Positions 52,872 to 63,079 of a stretch of 64,000 bases of DNA are shown here, in pieces. The notes under the pieces are model-generated. The model made no database searches, was not told the DNA's origin, and saw nothing but the letters and a program-made list of their open reading frames with translations. The DNA comes from Gracilimonas sp040882225. Its GTDB lineage: Bacteria > Bacteroidota > Rhodothermia > Balneolales > Balneolaceae. The first letter of the stretch is position 1, and each line of letters starts with the position of its first letter. The DNA lies in the NCBI GenBank assembly GCA_040882225.1, contig JBBEBR010000022.1, positions 505,561 through 569,560 on the forward strand. The letters are read 5' to 3'. A program made the translations under genes and the position numbers.

Positions 52872-55800
52872 AGGATTCGCTAAGGGCTAATTGTTTTAAA
52901 AACTCAAAAGCGGCGGGGATATCAGGAATATCCTGCACTGCAAATCGTACAGATTCATTTTTCTGAATGAGCTGAAACTTATTTTTCCGGAGAGCCTCCA
53001 GTTTTTCTAAAACCTCTTGAAATTTGCCGGAATCGTAGAAAGTGCTTCCCATTTCGGAATCTTGTTTAGGACAAACCAGCCAAATTCTTTCAGCTCGAAT
53101 TGTGACTTTAGTGAAGAAATTTTTAGAAGCAAACAGCTTAATTTTGCTGGCAAGAATCAGGTTTTCTGCTTCTTTCGGAGCCGGGCCAAAACGGTCAACA
53201 ATTTCTTCTTTCCAGTCTTCTATTTCTTTTTCTGATTTGGACTGAGATAGTTTTCGATACAAATTCAGCCGTTCAACAGAGTCAGATATATAATTGTGAG
53301 GTAATAAAGCAGTTTCATCAAATTCTACCATGGTTTCTGGTAAATCAACTTCCAGTTCTACTTCATCAAACATGTCGCTGAACTCCGTTTGTTTAAGCTC
53401 TTTCACGGCATCGTTTAAAATCTTTGTGTACAAATCAAAGCCGATGTCATTTATAAAACCACTTTGCTCGGCTCCTAAAATATCGCCCGCTCCACGAATA
53501 TCAAGATCACGCATGGCAATATTAAATCCTGATCCCAAATCCGAGAATTCTTCCAAAGCAAGTAAACGTTTTCGTGCTTCCGGAGTAAGAGACTGAATTT
53601 CAGGAGTAACGAGGTAACAAAAAGCTTTTCGGTTTGATCTCCCTACACGTCCCCGCAACTGATGCAATTCAGCCAGTCCAAAATGGTTGGCATGATTTAT
53701 AACAATCGTGTTGGCATTGGCTATATCGATTCCATTTTCAACAATATTAGTAGAAACCAGCACATCAAATTTATGCTGATAAAAATCGGTGATGATTTTT
53801 TCAAGTTGTGTACCTGACATCTGCCCATGCCCAAACCTCACCCGAATATCTGGTACAAGTTTTCGAATCATCTCCGCGATTTCCTCAATATTCTTTACAC
53901 GGTTATGAATGAAAAATACCTGACCGCCCCGAGAAATTTCCTGAAGAATGGCATCACGAATTAATTCCTCATCAAAACTGTGAATTTCGGTGTACACAGG
54001 CTGGCGATTGGGAGGAGGAGTATTGATCACACTCAGGTCTCGTGCTCCCATAAGTGAAAACTGCAACGTTCTTGGAATAGGAGTGGCAGTGAGTGTAAGT
54101 ACATCAATGGAAGCACGGAAGTTTTTCAGCTTTTCCTTGGCGCTTACTCCAAACCGTTGTTCTTCATCCACAATAATCAAACCCAAATCTTTGAACTTTA
54201 CGTCCTTTGAAAGTAACCGATGGGTACCAATCACAATATCTACTTCGCCTTCTTCAAGCTTGGCCAGCACTTCCTTTTGCTCCTTTGCGGTGCGAAAGCG
54301 GGAGAGAACTTCAACCCGAACGGGAAATTGCGACATTCGGCTGAGAAAAGTTTTCCCATGTTGCTCAGCTAAAATAGTCGTTGGAACCAACAGAGCTACT
54401 TGTTTATGATCAAGCACTGCCTTGAAAGCGGCACGAACAGCAACCTCTGTTTTCCCAAAACCTACATCGCCACAGATTAGCCGATCCATAGGATGTTTAC
54501 TTTGCATATCGGTTTTTACGGCTTCAATGGCTGTAAACTGATCAGGAGTTTCCTCAAATTCAAAGTTTGCTTCCAGTTCTGTTTGCCACTCGTTATCGGG
54601 ACCAAAAGCATGGGCGGTTTCGGCTTTTCGTTTGGCATACAAATGAATGAGCTCGCGGGCGATGTCTTTAACTTTTTTCTTGGTTTGAGCTTTTTTCCGC
54701 GCCCATTCACCCGATCCAAGCTTGGTAATGCGGGGCGCGGTTCCTTCTTTTCCGGAATATTTTTGAAGTTTGTGAAGGCTCGTTACATTCACATAAAGGG
54801 TGGAATCATCTTTGTAATGAAGAACAACTACTTCCTGCTCTGCTTCTTTAACCTTAATTTTTTTGAAGCCGGCAAACTTGCCGATTCCATAATCCACGTG
54901 AACCACGAAATCGCCAATATTGAGGTCTTTTAATTCTTTGAAAGAAATTCCGCCATGAAAGCGCCGCTTTTTTGTTTTGGGGCGATGGTAACGGTTAAAA
55001 ACTTGATGGTCTGTATAAACCGCCAATTGAGCAGGTTCGTAAATGAATCCCTCATGCAGCGATTCTACAAATACCCGGTACCGAAACTCGTTTGAAGGCT
55101 CTCCCAACAGTTCTTCAAAGCGATGTTTTTGACCATCATTATCGCAAAAAATGATAGTATCTATTCTTTTTTTACTGTTTTTGGTGATGTCTTCCCTCAA
55201 CAGTTTAAAGTTGCCGTGGAAATCTGGCTGGGGATTTGCATCCAGCGAGATTGTGTCGGCATCTTTTGCTGAACCTCCGATAATTCCCACAAACAGCCGG
55301 TTTTTGAACGTATGAATTTCCTCTTCAAAAACTTCATCAGAAAGAAAAAGTTCTTCGGGTAACTTTAAATCCGGCTCATCCTGTTCGTTATATACTTCTT
55401 CGGCGTGTTCATAGATTTTCTGAATGGCAGCCTTTACAAGCTCCAGATTAGAGGTAACAAGCAGGGTACCTTCATCAAAATAAGAAAGCAGGCTCGCTTT
55501 CTGAACGTCTGGTAAATTTGTGAGATCGGGAATGATACGAGCCTGATTCAAAAAAGCGATGGACCGTTGGGAATCGGCGTCAAATTCGCGAATGGTGTCC
55601 AGTTCATCTCCAAAAAACTCCAGCCGCAGGGGATATTCTCCGGAATAAGGAAAGACATCCAAAATACCTCCCCGCATGGCAAATTCGCCCGGTTCGTCTA
55701 CAAATTTTACCGAATTATAGCCCTGATCTGCCAGCTGAGTTTTTAACTTTTCGAGATCAATTTCATCTCCTTTATTCAATAAAATACTTACCTCATCTAA

Positions 55801-56202
55801 TACAGAAGGCGGAGCTATTTTTTCAGTGAGAGCTTCAATGGAAGTAATTACAATTTTTTGTGGCTGATCAACAATGGCTTGTAAAGCTTCCGATCTTTGA
55901 ACTAATAAACCTGTATCGGTAAGCTGCTGCCGGTCGTAGGGCTTATGATTTGAAGCGGGAAATAAAATCACCGGATGATCGGAAATTATCTGAAGGTCAG
56001 AATTCAAAAACCGAGCGGATTCATCGGTTTCCGAAATAATGAGAATCTGTTTTTTTGATTGCGAAAGAGCATCAATCAAAAAGCTGTTTAAAGCTCCAAT
56101 ACTTCTTTTTACCCAGGTATTTTGACTGCTTTTAGTTTGGCTGGCAATCTCTCTGAATGCCGTGGATTTTCGTAATTGTTCTCTAATGAAGGAGATGCTC
56201 AT
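52864..56202 (-). CDS. mfd: Transcription-repair coupling factor
   Basis: 1112 residues with the Mfd order: UvrB-like N-terminal module (~20-330, 'FVDEPGEFAMRGGILDVFPY'), RNA-polymerase interaction domain (~430-500, 'GDFVVHVDYGIGKFAGFKKI'), helicase motor with Walker A 'GDVGFGKTEVAVRAAFKA', 'DEEQRFGV', 'TATPIPRTLQFSL', and 'GRVGRSNRKAFCYLV', then the C-terminal TRCF domain. It removes stalled RNA polymerase and recruits UvrA. It is slightly shorter than E. coli Mfd (1148). Confidence 0.97.
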   Translation of the reverse strand: MSISFIREQLRKSTAFREIASQTKSSQNTWVKRSIGALNSFLIDALSQSKKQILIISETDESARFLNSDLQIISDHPVILFPASNHKPYDRQQLTDTGLLVQRSEALQAIVDQPQKIVITSIEALTEKIAPPSVLDEVSILLNKGDEIDLEKLKTQLADQGYNSVKFVDEPGEFAMRGGILDVFPYSGEYPLRLEFFGDELDTIREFDADSQRSIAFLNQARIIPDLTNLPDVQKASLLSYFDEGTLLVTSNLELVKAAIQKIYEHAEEVYNEQDEPDLKLPEELFLSDEVFEEEIHTFKNRLFVGIIGGSAKDADTISLDANPQPDFHGNFKLLREDITKNSKKRIDTIIFCDNDGQKHRFEELLGEPSNEFRYRVFVESLHEGFIYEPAQLAVYTDHQVFNRYHRPKTKKRRFHGGISFKELKDLNIGDFVVHVDYGIGKFAGFKKIKVKEAEQEVVVLHYKDDSTLYVNVTSLHKLQKYSGKEGTAPRITKLGSGEWARKKAQTKKKVKDIARELIHLYAKRKAETAHAFGPDNEWQTELEANFEFEETPDQFTAIEAVKTDMQSKHPMDRLICGDVGFGKTEVAVRAAFKAVLDHKQVALLVPTTILAEQHGKTFLSRMSQFPVRVEVLSRFRTAKEQKEVLAKLEEGEVDIVIGTHRLLSKDVKFKDLGLIIVDEEQRFGVSAKEKLKNFRASIDVLTLTATPIPRTLQFSLMGARDLSVINTPPPNRQPVYTEIHSFDEELIRDAILQEISRGGQVFFIHNRVKNIEEIAEMIRKLVPDIRVRFGHGQMSGTQLEKIITDFYQHKFDVLVSTNIVENGIDIANANTIVINHANHFGLAELHQLRGRVGRSNRKAFCYLVTPEIQSLTPEARKRLLALEEFSDLGSGFNIAMRDLDIRGAGDILGAEQSGFINDIGFDLYTKILNDAVKELKQTEFSDMFDEVELEVDLPETMVEFDETALLPHNYISDSVERLNLYRKLSQSKSEKEIEDWKEEIVDRFGPAPKEAENLILASKIKLFASKNFFTKVTIRAERIWLVCPKQDSEMGSTFYDSGKFQEVLEKLEALRKNKFQLIQKNESVRFAVQDIPDIPAAFEFLKQLALSESYA

Positions 56203-56309
56203 GAATTGCTGAAGTAATTAGATTCCTTGAAAGATAAAGCCTTTGTTACGGAATTACGGAGAAAAAATGAATCAATATTATAGGCAAATGTTTAACCAAA
56301 CAGCCGCTG

Positions 56310-57341
56310 TTAAACGGTTTCTACACCGGTTACAAAAGTGCGGTCAATAAAGAAACTAAGCAGGATGAAAGCGAGTGCTGTGGCTAAATAATTTCCGTAT
56401 AAATCTTCGTAGTCGGTGTAAATTAATTCCTCTACTTCTGATTTCTCAAGTGCATCAATTTCATCATAAATTTCTTTCAACTGCTCGGTATCGGTTGCAC
56501 GAAAATACTTGCCCCCGGTAAGTTCCGCTACGCTTGTCAGCATTTCCTCATCAATATTTACCTGCACGTTTTGGTAACGCCGGCCAAAAATCGGATCCTG
56601 GACAGGATAGGGGGCAGTTCCCCTGGTGCCGGCGCCAATAGTATAAATTCTAATTCCGTAGGTAACGGCTAAATCGGCTGCGGTAACGGGATCAATTTCT
56701 CCGGCATTATTTTGACCATCGGTAAGTAAAACGATAATCTTGCTCTCTGCCTGACTCTCTTTCAGGCGGTTTATAGCGGTAGCAATTCCCATCCCAATAG
56801 CCGTTCCGTCTTCGATAATGCCCATCTGCAGATCATCGAGCAGGTCTTTTAGAAGCCGGTAATCGAGTGTTGGAGGCACAACGGTGAAACTCTTCATCGC
56901 GAAAGTAACCAAGCCAATTCGATCAGAAAGTCTTTTGTCTACAAAATCTTTGGCTACTTCTCTCGCAGCTTCAAAGCGGTTTGGCTTTAAATCTTCCGCT
57001 CTCATTGATGTGGATAAATCCAGCACCATCACAATATCAATTCCCTCTGCGCTTCTCTCAACTGTTGTGAGGCGTTCTTGTGGCCGGGCGAGTGCAACTA
57101 TCAAAAAAGCAATCCCTCCCCACAAAAGAAAAGCCTGAAGCCAATGTAAATGGGATTTCCAGTTGCCGGGCAAATCATGAAGTAATCCTAAAGAAGAAAA
57201 AGTAAGTGAACTTCGCCGGCGTGTAAAGTAGCGGAACAGGTAGAGTCCAACAATTATCGGAAGAATTAAAAGCGCCCAAAACCACTGTGGATTAGCAAAT
57301 TCCATTTTAGGCTCCGGTTTTATTTGTTTCGGGCCTTGCAA
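56310..57341 (-). CDS. BatA-type VWA-domain membrane protein
   Basis: 343 residues. Two N-terminal membrane helices (~17-34 and ~68-84), then 'ALARPQERL', then a von Willebrand A domain (~100-290) with MIDAS 'DLSTSMRAED' and 'VLLTDGQNNAGEI', and a last helix near the C-terminus. This is the BatA/aerotolerance layout. It probably acts with MoxR-type ATPase partners in envelope stress or protein assembly. It overlaps the next upstream gene (57307) by 35 bp. Confidence 0.9.
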   Translation of the reverse strand: MQGPKQIKPEPKMEFANPQWFWALLILPIIVGLYLFRYFTRRRSSLTFSSLGLLHDLPGNWKSHLHWLQAFLLWGGIAFLIVALARPQERLTTVERSAEGIDIVMVLDLSTSMRAEDLKPNRFEAAREVAKDFVDKRLSDRIGLVTFAMKSFTVVPPTLDYRLLKDLLDDLQMGIIEDGTAIGMGIATAINRLKESQAESKIIVLLTDGQNNAGEIDPVTAADLAVTYGIRIYTIGAGTRGTAPYPVQDPIFGRRYQNVQVNIDEEMLTSVAELTGGKYFRATDTEQLKEIYDEIDALEKSEVEELIYTDYEDLYGNYLATALAFILLSFFIDRTFVTGVETV

Positions 57342-58299
57342 ACTGAGCCTCGTACTGAGATCTCAGATGGGAGATACGGGTAGAATCGGCCTGTTTGGCT
57401 CGTTCAAGAAAGTTTAAAGCCACCTCGTAGGTATTCTGAGCGTCGTCGAGTGTGGGAGTATATTTCGCGAACTTGACAAGATCGGCACTCATTAAAACTT
57501 TTCTGGTGTAGTCTAACATTTCCTGATCGGCTCCATAAGCATCAAGGTAGCGCAAAAGTTCACGGCTTGTGGATTCAAGCGCTGGGATTTTATAAAGGTC
57601 TTCATAGTATTTGCGAATGGCGTCACTAATTTCACTGTAATAGGTTTTGAAGTCTTTAGTGGTAGTTACCTTGGAATTCTTTTTTATGGAAACGAGCGTA
57701 TTTTCGAGTTCTTTTAACGGATTATAAAATGGTTTAATCTGTGGCAAAGGCTTAGTTGTTTTCTTTTCAGGCTCTTCGCGGAATTTGAACCACCAAATCA
57801 GGAATGCGGCAATTAAAAGTGCGGCAATTATCCACGGCCACCATGCGCGGGGGAATCCAAAAATTGGTTTTAGGGGCCTGATACTCGAATCGCCTTCATC
57901 CACCATACTCTTGAAATAGATTACTACAGGATCGGTATAAATAGTGGTTGAATCTTGCCCCGATATTAGTACAACCGGCATGGAAGAAATTCGGATATCT
58001 TCAGAGCCGAAAAATTGTAATCTATAAGCTAAACTGTCGGAAAACTGAGACAGTTTAAACTGCTGTTGTCTAAGTAATTCTAAAGAGGAGGGGAAAGCGG
58101 TGGTGTCGGGGAAAATCAGGCGGTTGTATTCTTCATCAAGTTGGAGAACTAGGGAATAATGAAATACATCCCCAACAAAAACAGAATCTGTAGAGATGTG
58201 GGTGTTAACCGTTTGAGCAGATATATCGAGCGGCCCCAAAAGTGTGCAAAGGAAAATAAAACTGCCAAAGGCTGACAACCTCAGCGAAATGAATTTCAT
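57307..58299 (-). CDS. BatD-like/DUF4381-like membrane protein
   Basis: 330 residues from the ATG at 58299. The longer frame to 58398 adds residues before an ordinary signal peptide ('MKFISLRLSAFGSFIFLC', cut near DISAQ). A periplasmic domain (~30-155), one membrane helix ('WPWIIAALLIAAFLIWWF') and a cytoplasmic helical domain with 'TTTKDFKTYYSEISDAIRKY' follow, which is the pattern of proteins between DUF58 and BatA genes. Partner of BatA by position; molecular role unknown. Coding overlap of 35 bp with BatA indicates coupling. Confidence 0.75.
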   Translation of the reverse strand: MKFISLRLSAFGSFIFLCTLLGPLDISAQTVNTHISTDSVFVGDVFHYSLVLQLDEEYNRLIFPDTTAFPSSLELLRQQQFKLSQFSDSLAYRLQFFGSEDIRISSMPVVLISGQDSTTIYTDPVVIYFKSMVDEGDSSIRPLKPIFGFPRAWWPWIIAALLIAAFLIWWFKFREEPEKKTTKPLPQIKPFYNPLKELENTLVSIKKNSKVTTTKDFKTYYSEISDAIRKYYEDLYKIPALESTSRELLRYLDAYGADQEMLDYTRKVLMSADLVKFAKYTPTLDDAQNTYEVALNFLERAKQADSTRISHLRSQYEAQFARPETNKTGA

Positions 58300-58454
58300 T
58301 AAAATTCTGGTTTGTTGAATTTTAGGAAAGCAAAAATATAACATTGTGTGGTAAATGTTTAGCAAAACAATGAAAATTCCATTTATGAAATACCGCATTT
58401 AATTCTTATGTTTTTCCTGTAATATATTTTCAATCTACAGGTAAGGTATTCAGA

Positions 58455-59735
58455 ATGGTATCAAGAAGAGAGTCAGCAGTTGTAACACTCTTACTATGCG
58501 TTATTTTTGGTTCAGCATCGTGTATGATGGTTTCGGAACCGGAAAAAGTAACCGCAGCGCTAATCAATATTAATAACCTCATTGAAATTGAAGAGGGTAT
58601 TCAACTCGATGAATATGGTTATAATCGAAATAAGGCGGAGGTTAAAGAGGGGGAAGTAAAACGCAACGAAAGCCTGTACCTGATTTTGCAAGAAATGGAT
58701 GTTTCGCCACAGCTAATCCATCAAATCAATTTAAAAGCGAAAGGGGTTTTCCGAAGTAATACCTTAAAGCCCGGACAGCGTTTTATCGCTTACACCCACA
58801 AAAATAATGAGAAACCTCACCGGTTAATTCTTCATCAAAATGCCCTGGATTATGTGATTTTTGATTGGGAAGATGAAATAAACGTCAGCACTGGTAAAAA
58901 AGAAGTGACCACAGAATTGATGGAAGCCTCGGGTGTAATTTCTTCTTCACTATATGAAACTCTGCTTAAGAACGAGCAAACTACTCTACTTGGAAATCGG
59001 CTTAGTGAGATTTTTGCATGGCAAATCGATTTTTTTCGCCTCTATCCCGGCGATAATTATAAGGTGATTTATGAGCAACAATACGTTGATGAGAAACCCT
59101 ACGGATTAGGTAAAATTTTAGCGGCTGAGTTCTCAAACAAAGGCAAAACTTTCGACGCTTACTTTTTTGAAAATGAAGAAAGAGCCGCTTATTACGACCG
59201 GAATGGAAATGGTGTTCAAAAAGCACTGCTGAAAGCACCGTTCAAATTTTCTCAACGTGTAAGTTCCAATTTTTCACACAATCGCTTTCACCCCGTTTTG
59301 AAAAGAAATATTCCGCATTATGGTGTGGATTATGCCGCGCCTTTAGGTACACCTGTTTTATCTGTTGGTGATGGAGAAGTGATAGAATCACAGTATCGTG
59401 GAGCCAACGGAAACATTGTGAAGATTAAGCATAATGGCACCTACACGACGGCTTATTTGCATTTGAATGGATTTGCAAAAGGAATAAGAAAAGGAGTAAG
59501 AGTGAAACAGGGGCAGATTATTGGCTATGTAGGCAGAACAGGAAGGGTAACGGGTGTGCATCTCGATTACAGAATCTATAAAAACGGGCAGCCTGTAAAT
59601 CCTTTAAAAGTGGAGTTACCACCTTCGAAAGCAATCAGTGAAGATGACAGCGATGCATTTTTCGAGAGAGTAAATAGCCTTAAGGATGAGCTTATTAAGA
59701 TGGAAGAACATTCAACTGCTCTTCCAGGAGTTTAA
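58455..59735 (+). CDS. M23-family peptidoglycan peptidase (LytM type)
   Basis: 426 residues. N-terminal hydrophobic segment with Cys23 (possible lipoprotein), a domain (~60-200) of the LysM/OapA-like kind preceding many M23 enzymes ('LYLILQEMDVSPQLIHQI'), then the peptidase domain (~265-390). Site residues: His288 and Asp292 in 'HYGVDYAAPLG', His336 in 'YLHLNG', His369 in 'TGVHLDYRI'. The usual second zinc His of HxH is Asp371. It should cut or, if inactive, regulate peptidoglycan crosslinks. It sits on the opposite strand between two parts of the Bat locus; its stop overlaps that of the DUF58 gene by 4 bp. Confidence 0.88.
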   Translation: MVSRRESAVVTLLLCVIFGSASCMMVSEPEKVTAALININNLIEIEEGIQLDEYGYNRNKAEVKEGEVKRNESLYLILQEMDVSPQLIHQINLKAKGVFRSNTLKPGQRFIAYTHKNNEKPHRLILHQNALDYVIFDWEDEINVSTGKKEVTTELMEASGVISSSLYETLLKNEQTTLLGNRLSEIFAWQIDFFRLYPGDNYKVIYEQQYVDEKPYGLGKILAAEFSNKGKTFDAYFFENEERAAYYDRNGNGVQKALLKAPFKFSQRVSSNFSHNRFHPVLKRNIPHYGVDYAAPLGTPVLSVGDGEVIESQYRGANGNIVKIKHNGTYTTAYLHLNGFAKGIRKGVRVKQGQIIGYVGRTGRVTGVHLDYRIYKNGQPVNPLKVELPPSKAISEDDSDAFFERVNSLKDELIKMEEHSTALPGV

Positions 59736-60607
59736 TAGCGGTTTACTCTTCGGATGAAGAAGTTCATAAGTGGCTTCACATAGGATTCGTTAGTCTGAAC
59801 TTCTACAGCATCAATTTTCATTTTTAGGAGCATATTATGAAGTTGAGCTTTTTGATCTGCACGACGTGATTTATACACTTGTCTCACTTTTTTGCTCGAA
59901 GTATCTATGAGTTTCTCCTCACCGGTTTCAGCATCTTTTAAAGTAATTAAACCAAGATCAGGCAGTTCATCTTCGAGATGATCGTTTATGATGATGCTCA
60001 CCAAATCATGTTTTTGATTGGTCATTCTAAGCTGCTTCTCAAATTTTTTATCCTGAAAATCTGAGGCTAAAACTACAATCGCCTTTCGATCTAAAAGCCG
60101 GTTTACGTAGGAAAGTGCATCCGCTATATTTGTGCCATTCCCGGTAGGTTTTGTGGTATATAATTCCCGGATTAGCCGCAAAACATGTGTTCGGCCTTTT
60201 TTTGGTGGCACAACTTTTTCAATGTGATCACTAAACAAAATCAGCCCAACTTTATCGCTGTTTTTTATGGCGCTAAAAGCCAGAACCGCACAAAGTTCAA
60301 TAGCTAAATCCATCTTGCTTTGATTCTGACTGCCAAAAGTTCCGCTTTGGGAAATATCAATGCAGAGCATGAGGGTTTGTTCGCGCTCTTCTTCAAAAAT
60401 TTTAATGAACGGATCGCCGGTTCGGGCGGTAACGTTCCAGTCGATCTGCCTGATGTCATCCCCATAAGTATAGGCCCGAACTTCTGAAAATTCCATTCCG
60501 CGGCCTTTAAAAGCCGACTGATATTCTCCACCAAATAAGGTATTTACGATTCCTTTGGTTTGAATTTCAAGCTTGCGAATTTTTTTAAGTATTTCTTTGG
60601 AAATCAT
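59732..60607 (-). CDS. DUF58 protein (VWA-like, Bat locus)
   Basis: 291 residues. The DUF58 core 'GRGMEFSEVRAYTYGDDIRQIDWNVTARTG' (about 35-64) and 'FEEEREQTLMLCIDISQSG' are typical; the latter supplies a VWA-like metal site D-I-S-x-S. Usually encoded between moxR and BatD/BatA. No MoxR gene is found upstream within the 192-bp gap and recO is next, so the complex is split. Function unknown; thought to help envelope protein or metal-centre assembly. Confidence 0.9.
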   Translation of the reverse strand: MISKEILKKIRKLEIQTKGIVNTLFGGEYQSAFKGRGMEFSEVRAYTYGDDIRQIDWNVTARTGDPFIKIFEEEREQTLMLCIDISQSGTFGSQNQSKMDLAIELCAVLAFSAIKNSDKVGLILFSDHIEKVVPPKKGRTHVLRLIRELYTTKPTGNGTNIADALSYVNRLLDRKAIVVLASDFQDKKFEKQLRMTNQKHDLVSIIINDHLEDELPDLGLITLKDAETGEEKLIDTSSKKVRQVYKSRRADQKAQLHNMLLKMKIDAVEVQTNESYVKPLMNFFIRRVNRY

Positions 60608-60799
60608 GTAGCGCAGGTATTTTGTTCAAAAGAAGATAAGCTACGGAAGCCTAAAATCTCAAAATGTTATTCCAGCTTTATTAATTTCAAAATGGATTGG
60701 ATTTTTTGCGATTCAGGTAAAAATTCCCACAACAAAAGAAATGATTTTTTACGCTGAAACTGTTTCTTTTGTCGCTTTCTAAATATATGTTCATCCCTC

Positions 60800-61528
60800 A
60801 TGATTATACATTCTCAAGCTATAATTTTACGGGTTATTGATTACCAGGAGTCGAGCAAAATTATAACTGCTCTAACGGATTCGCACGGTAAAATCGCTCT
60901 CATCGCCAAAGGTGCAAAAAGGCCGAAAAGTAAGCTTGCCGGAGTGTTGGAAGCAGGCAATATTCTGGATGTGATTTTTTACTATAAATCATCCCGCTCG
61001 GTGCAAACTTTAACGGAAGCTTCTATTTCCTATTCTTCGGCTACTTTCAGAAAAGATTTTGCGCGTGCTTCTGTTTTGTATGCATCTCTCGAACTTATAG
61101 CGCAGCTGGTTCATGAGAATGAATTAAATGAAGCGGTCTTCGAATTCAGTAAAAATTTTATAGGGTGGCTGGGTGAAGTAGAGAAGGTCGATCTTTCTGT
61201 TTTTGCATACGTTCAGTTTCGGCTGGCTGAAATAAATGGAATAGGTTTGAGGATAAACGCTGCCGATCATCAGAGAGAAATGTATTTGAATATTGCGAGT
61301 GGAAATATTTCTGATAAAGCAGAAGATGATCTTTCTTTTAAGCTGACTCCGAAACAATCAAACTTCGCTGTTGCGGCTCTTTCAGGAAAAAGCAGAAGCA
61401 TTTTTAACACCGGTTTAGAGAATGGTGAACTTAAACAACTTGTTCACCATATAGACGTATATTTCAAATATCATATTGATGGCTATCAGGAAAGAAAATC
61501 GGATGCCATATTTGATCAGATGCTATAA
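60800..61528 (+). CDS. recO: DNA repair protein RecO
   Basis: 242 residues. N-terminal OB domain: 'SQAIILRVIDYQESSKIITALTDSHGKIALIAKGAKRPKSK' region at residues ~4-44, with the family 'D..E.d.i...LT...G' pattern; helical C-terminal domain 'LFDQML'-like end. It loads RecA with RecR in recombinational repair. The CxxC zinc motif of some RecO proteins is absent. It follows the 192-bp gap after DUF58 and precedes the HtrA-like gene by 12 bp. Confidence 0.9.
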   Translation: MIIHSQAIILRVIDYQESSKIITALTDSHGKIALIAKGAKRPKSKLAGVLEAGNILDVIFYYKSSRSVQTLTEASISYSSATFRKDFARASVLYASLELIAQLVHENELNEAVFEFSKNFIGWLGEVEKVDLSVFAYVQFRLAEINGIGLRINAADHQREMYLNIASGNISDKAEDDLSFKLTPKQSNFAVAALSGKSRSIFNTGLENGELKQLVHHIDVYFKYHIDGYQERKSDAIFDQML

Positions 61529-61540
61529 GTAAATAACTCT

Positions 61541-63079
61541 ATGAAAAAGAAAGACCTGCTGCTTACCGCCGTTTTACTGATTATGATTGGCATTACGATG
61601 GGCACTTTAATAGCGCTCTATACTATTAATGAAGAGCTCGCTCCATTGGCGGAAGTGCGTAGCACAGAAATCACAAAAAGCACCGATCCTTTTATTTCTG
61701 ATGAAGAGCTAAAAGGCGCTGATGGTCGCTTCCTTTTCCAAAAAGTTGCGGAAGAAGTTACCCCAACTGTAGTCTACATCGAAGCGATCATCCCGATTGA
61801 GAATTCTATATCGGAAGAAGGTTTGCAAGAATTAGAAGAAGAAGATGAAAGCCTGTGGAACCGTTTGATGCCACGAAGGGCACGAACCGTAGGTTCCGGT
61901 GTTTTGATAACTACCGATGGTTACATACTTACCAATCACCACGTAATTGATGGAGCAATCAAAAAAGGATTGCGCGTAGTATTATCGGACAAAAGAGAAT
62001 ATTCCGCAAAAGTTGTAGGGCTTGATCCCAGTACTGATTTGGCTGTAATCAAAATAAATGCAACCGATTTGCCTGCAATAATAGTAGGGAATTCAGAAAT
62101 ATTAAATGTTGGGGAATGGGTGTTGGCGATTGGAAATCCGTTTCGGCTGCAATCTACCGTTACCGCTGGAATTGTGAGCGCGCTTAGCCGGGATGTCCAA
62201 ATTATCAACGACCGGATGCGAATCGAGAGTTTTATTCAAACTGATGCAGCCATTAATAAAGGCAACAGCGGAGGGGCTTTGGTAAATACAAGCGGACAAC
62301 TAATTGGCATAAACACAGCCATTGCTTCGCAATCGGGTGCATACCAGGGATATGGTTTTGCTGTTCCCAGCAATTTGGCTATAAAAATTGCCCGAGATTT
62401 AATTCAGTTTGGTGAAGTTAGACGGGCTTTGCTCGGCGTAACTATCGCGAGTGTGGATTATAATCGTGCAGTCGAAATAGGATTGGAAAGTGTTCGTGGA
62501 GTGGAAATTCTTAGTGTAAGTAATGATGGAGCCGCTAAAGCTTCTGGAATTCAAACAGGTGATATTGTTCTTAAAGTAAACGGAACATCTGTAAACGAAT
62601 CGAATCAGCTTCAGCAACAGGTTGCTGTTTTAAGCCCCGGAGAAAATGCGGAATTAACCATTTGGCGAGACGGGGAAGAACTTGTAAAAACAGTACCGCT
62701 TAAGTTGTTCAATACACAATCTCAGCCCGATATTGCCGAGCTTAATGAGCCAAGGGAAAATGAACAGCATTTTGATAGCGAAGACTTGGGAGTGGCGTTC
62801 AAAGAATTTGATCTTGGGTTCCGGGTAATGGCAATCGCAAAGCCGGAAGACCCGCAAACTTTTGATTTATTCATTACACAAGTACAAAGATATTCCGAGG
62901 CCTGGAACAGAGGGCTTCGCGAAGATCAGCAAATAATAAATGTGGGTGAAGAAAAGGTTGAAGATCTTTCAACTTTAGAAGAACTTATAGAAAACACATT
63001 AACAGAAAACGGATCGGTAACACTCGAGATTATCAACGAGGATAATGCACGTGGTTTTATTGAATTAAAGAAAGAATAA
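61541..63079 (+). CDS. HtrA/DegP-like serine protease with PDZ domains
   Basis: 512 residues. A membrane anchor (~8-28) places it in the periplasm. Trypsin-like domain (~65-280) with His134 ('ILTNHHVID'), Asp166 ('STDLAVIKI') and Ser243 ('KGNSGGALVN') as catalytic triad; first PDZ (~290-385, 'VEILSVSNDGAAKASGIQTGD'), second PDZ-like domain (~415-505). It degrades or chaperones misfolded envelope proteins. Directly coupled to the LPP20-like gene (no gap). Confidence 0.93.
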   Translation: MKKKDLLLTAVLLIMIGITMGTLIALYTINEELAPLAEVRSTEITKSTDPFISDEELKGADGRFLFQKVAEEVTPTVVYIEAIIPIENSISEEGLQELEEEDESLWNRLMPRRARTVGSGVLITTDGYILTNHHVIDGAIKKGLRVVLSDKREYSAKVVGLDPSTDLAVIKINATDLPAIIVGNSEILNVGEWVLAIGNPFRLQSTVTAGIVSALSRDVQIINDRMRIESFIQTDAAINKGNSGGALVNTSGQLIGINTAIASQSGAYQGYGFAVPSNLAIKIARDLIQFGEVRRALLGVTIASVDYNRAVEIGLESVRGVEILSVSNDGAAKASGIQTGDIVLKVNGTSVNESNQLQQQVAVLSPGENAELTIWRDGEELVKTVPLKLFNTQSQPDIAELNEPRENEQHFDSEDLGVAFKEFDLGFRVMAIAKPEDPQTFDLFITQVQRYSEAWNRGLREDQQIINVGEEKVEDLSTLEELIENTLTENGSVTLEIINEDNARGFIELKKE

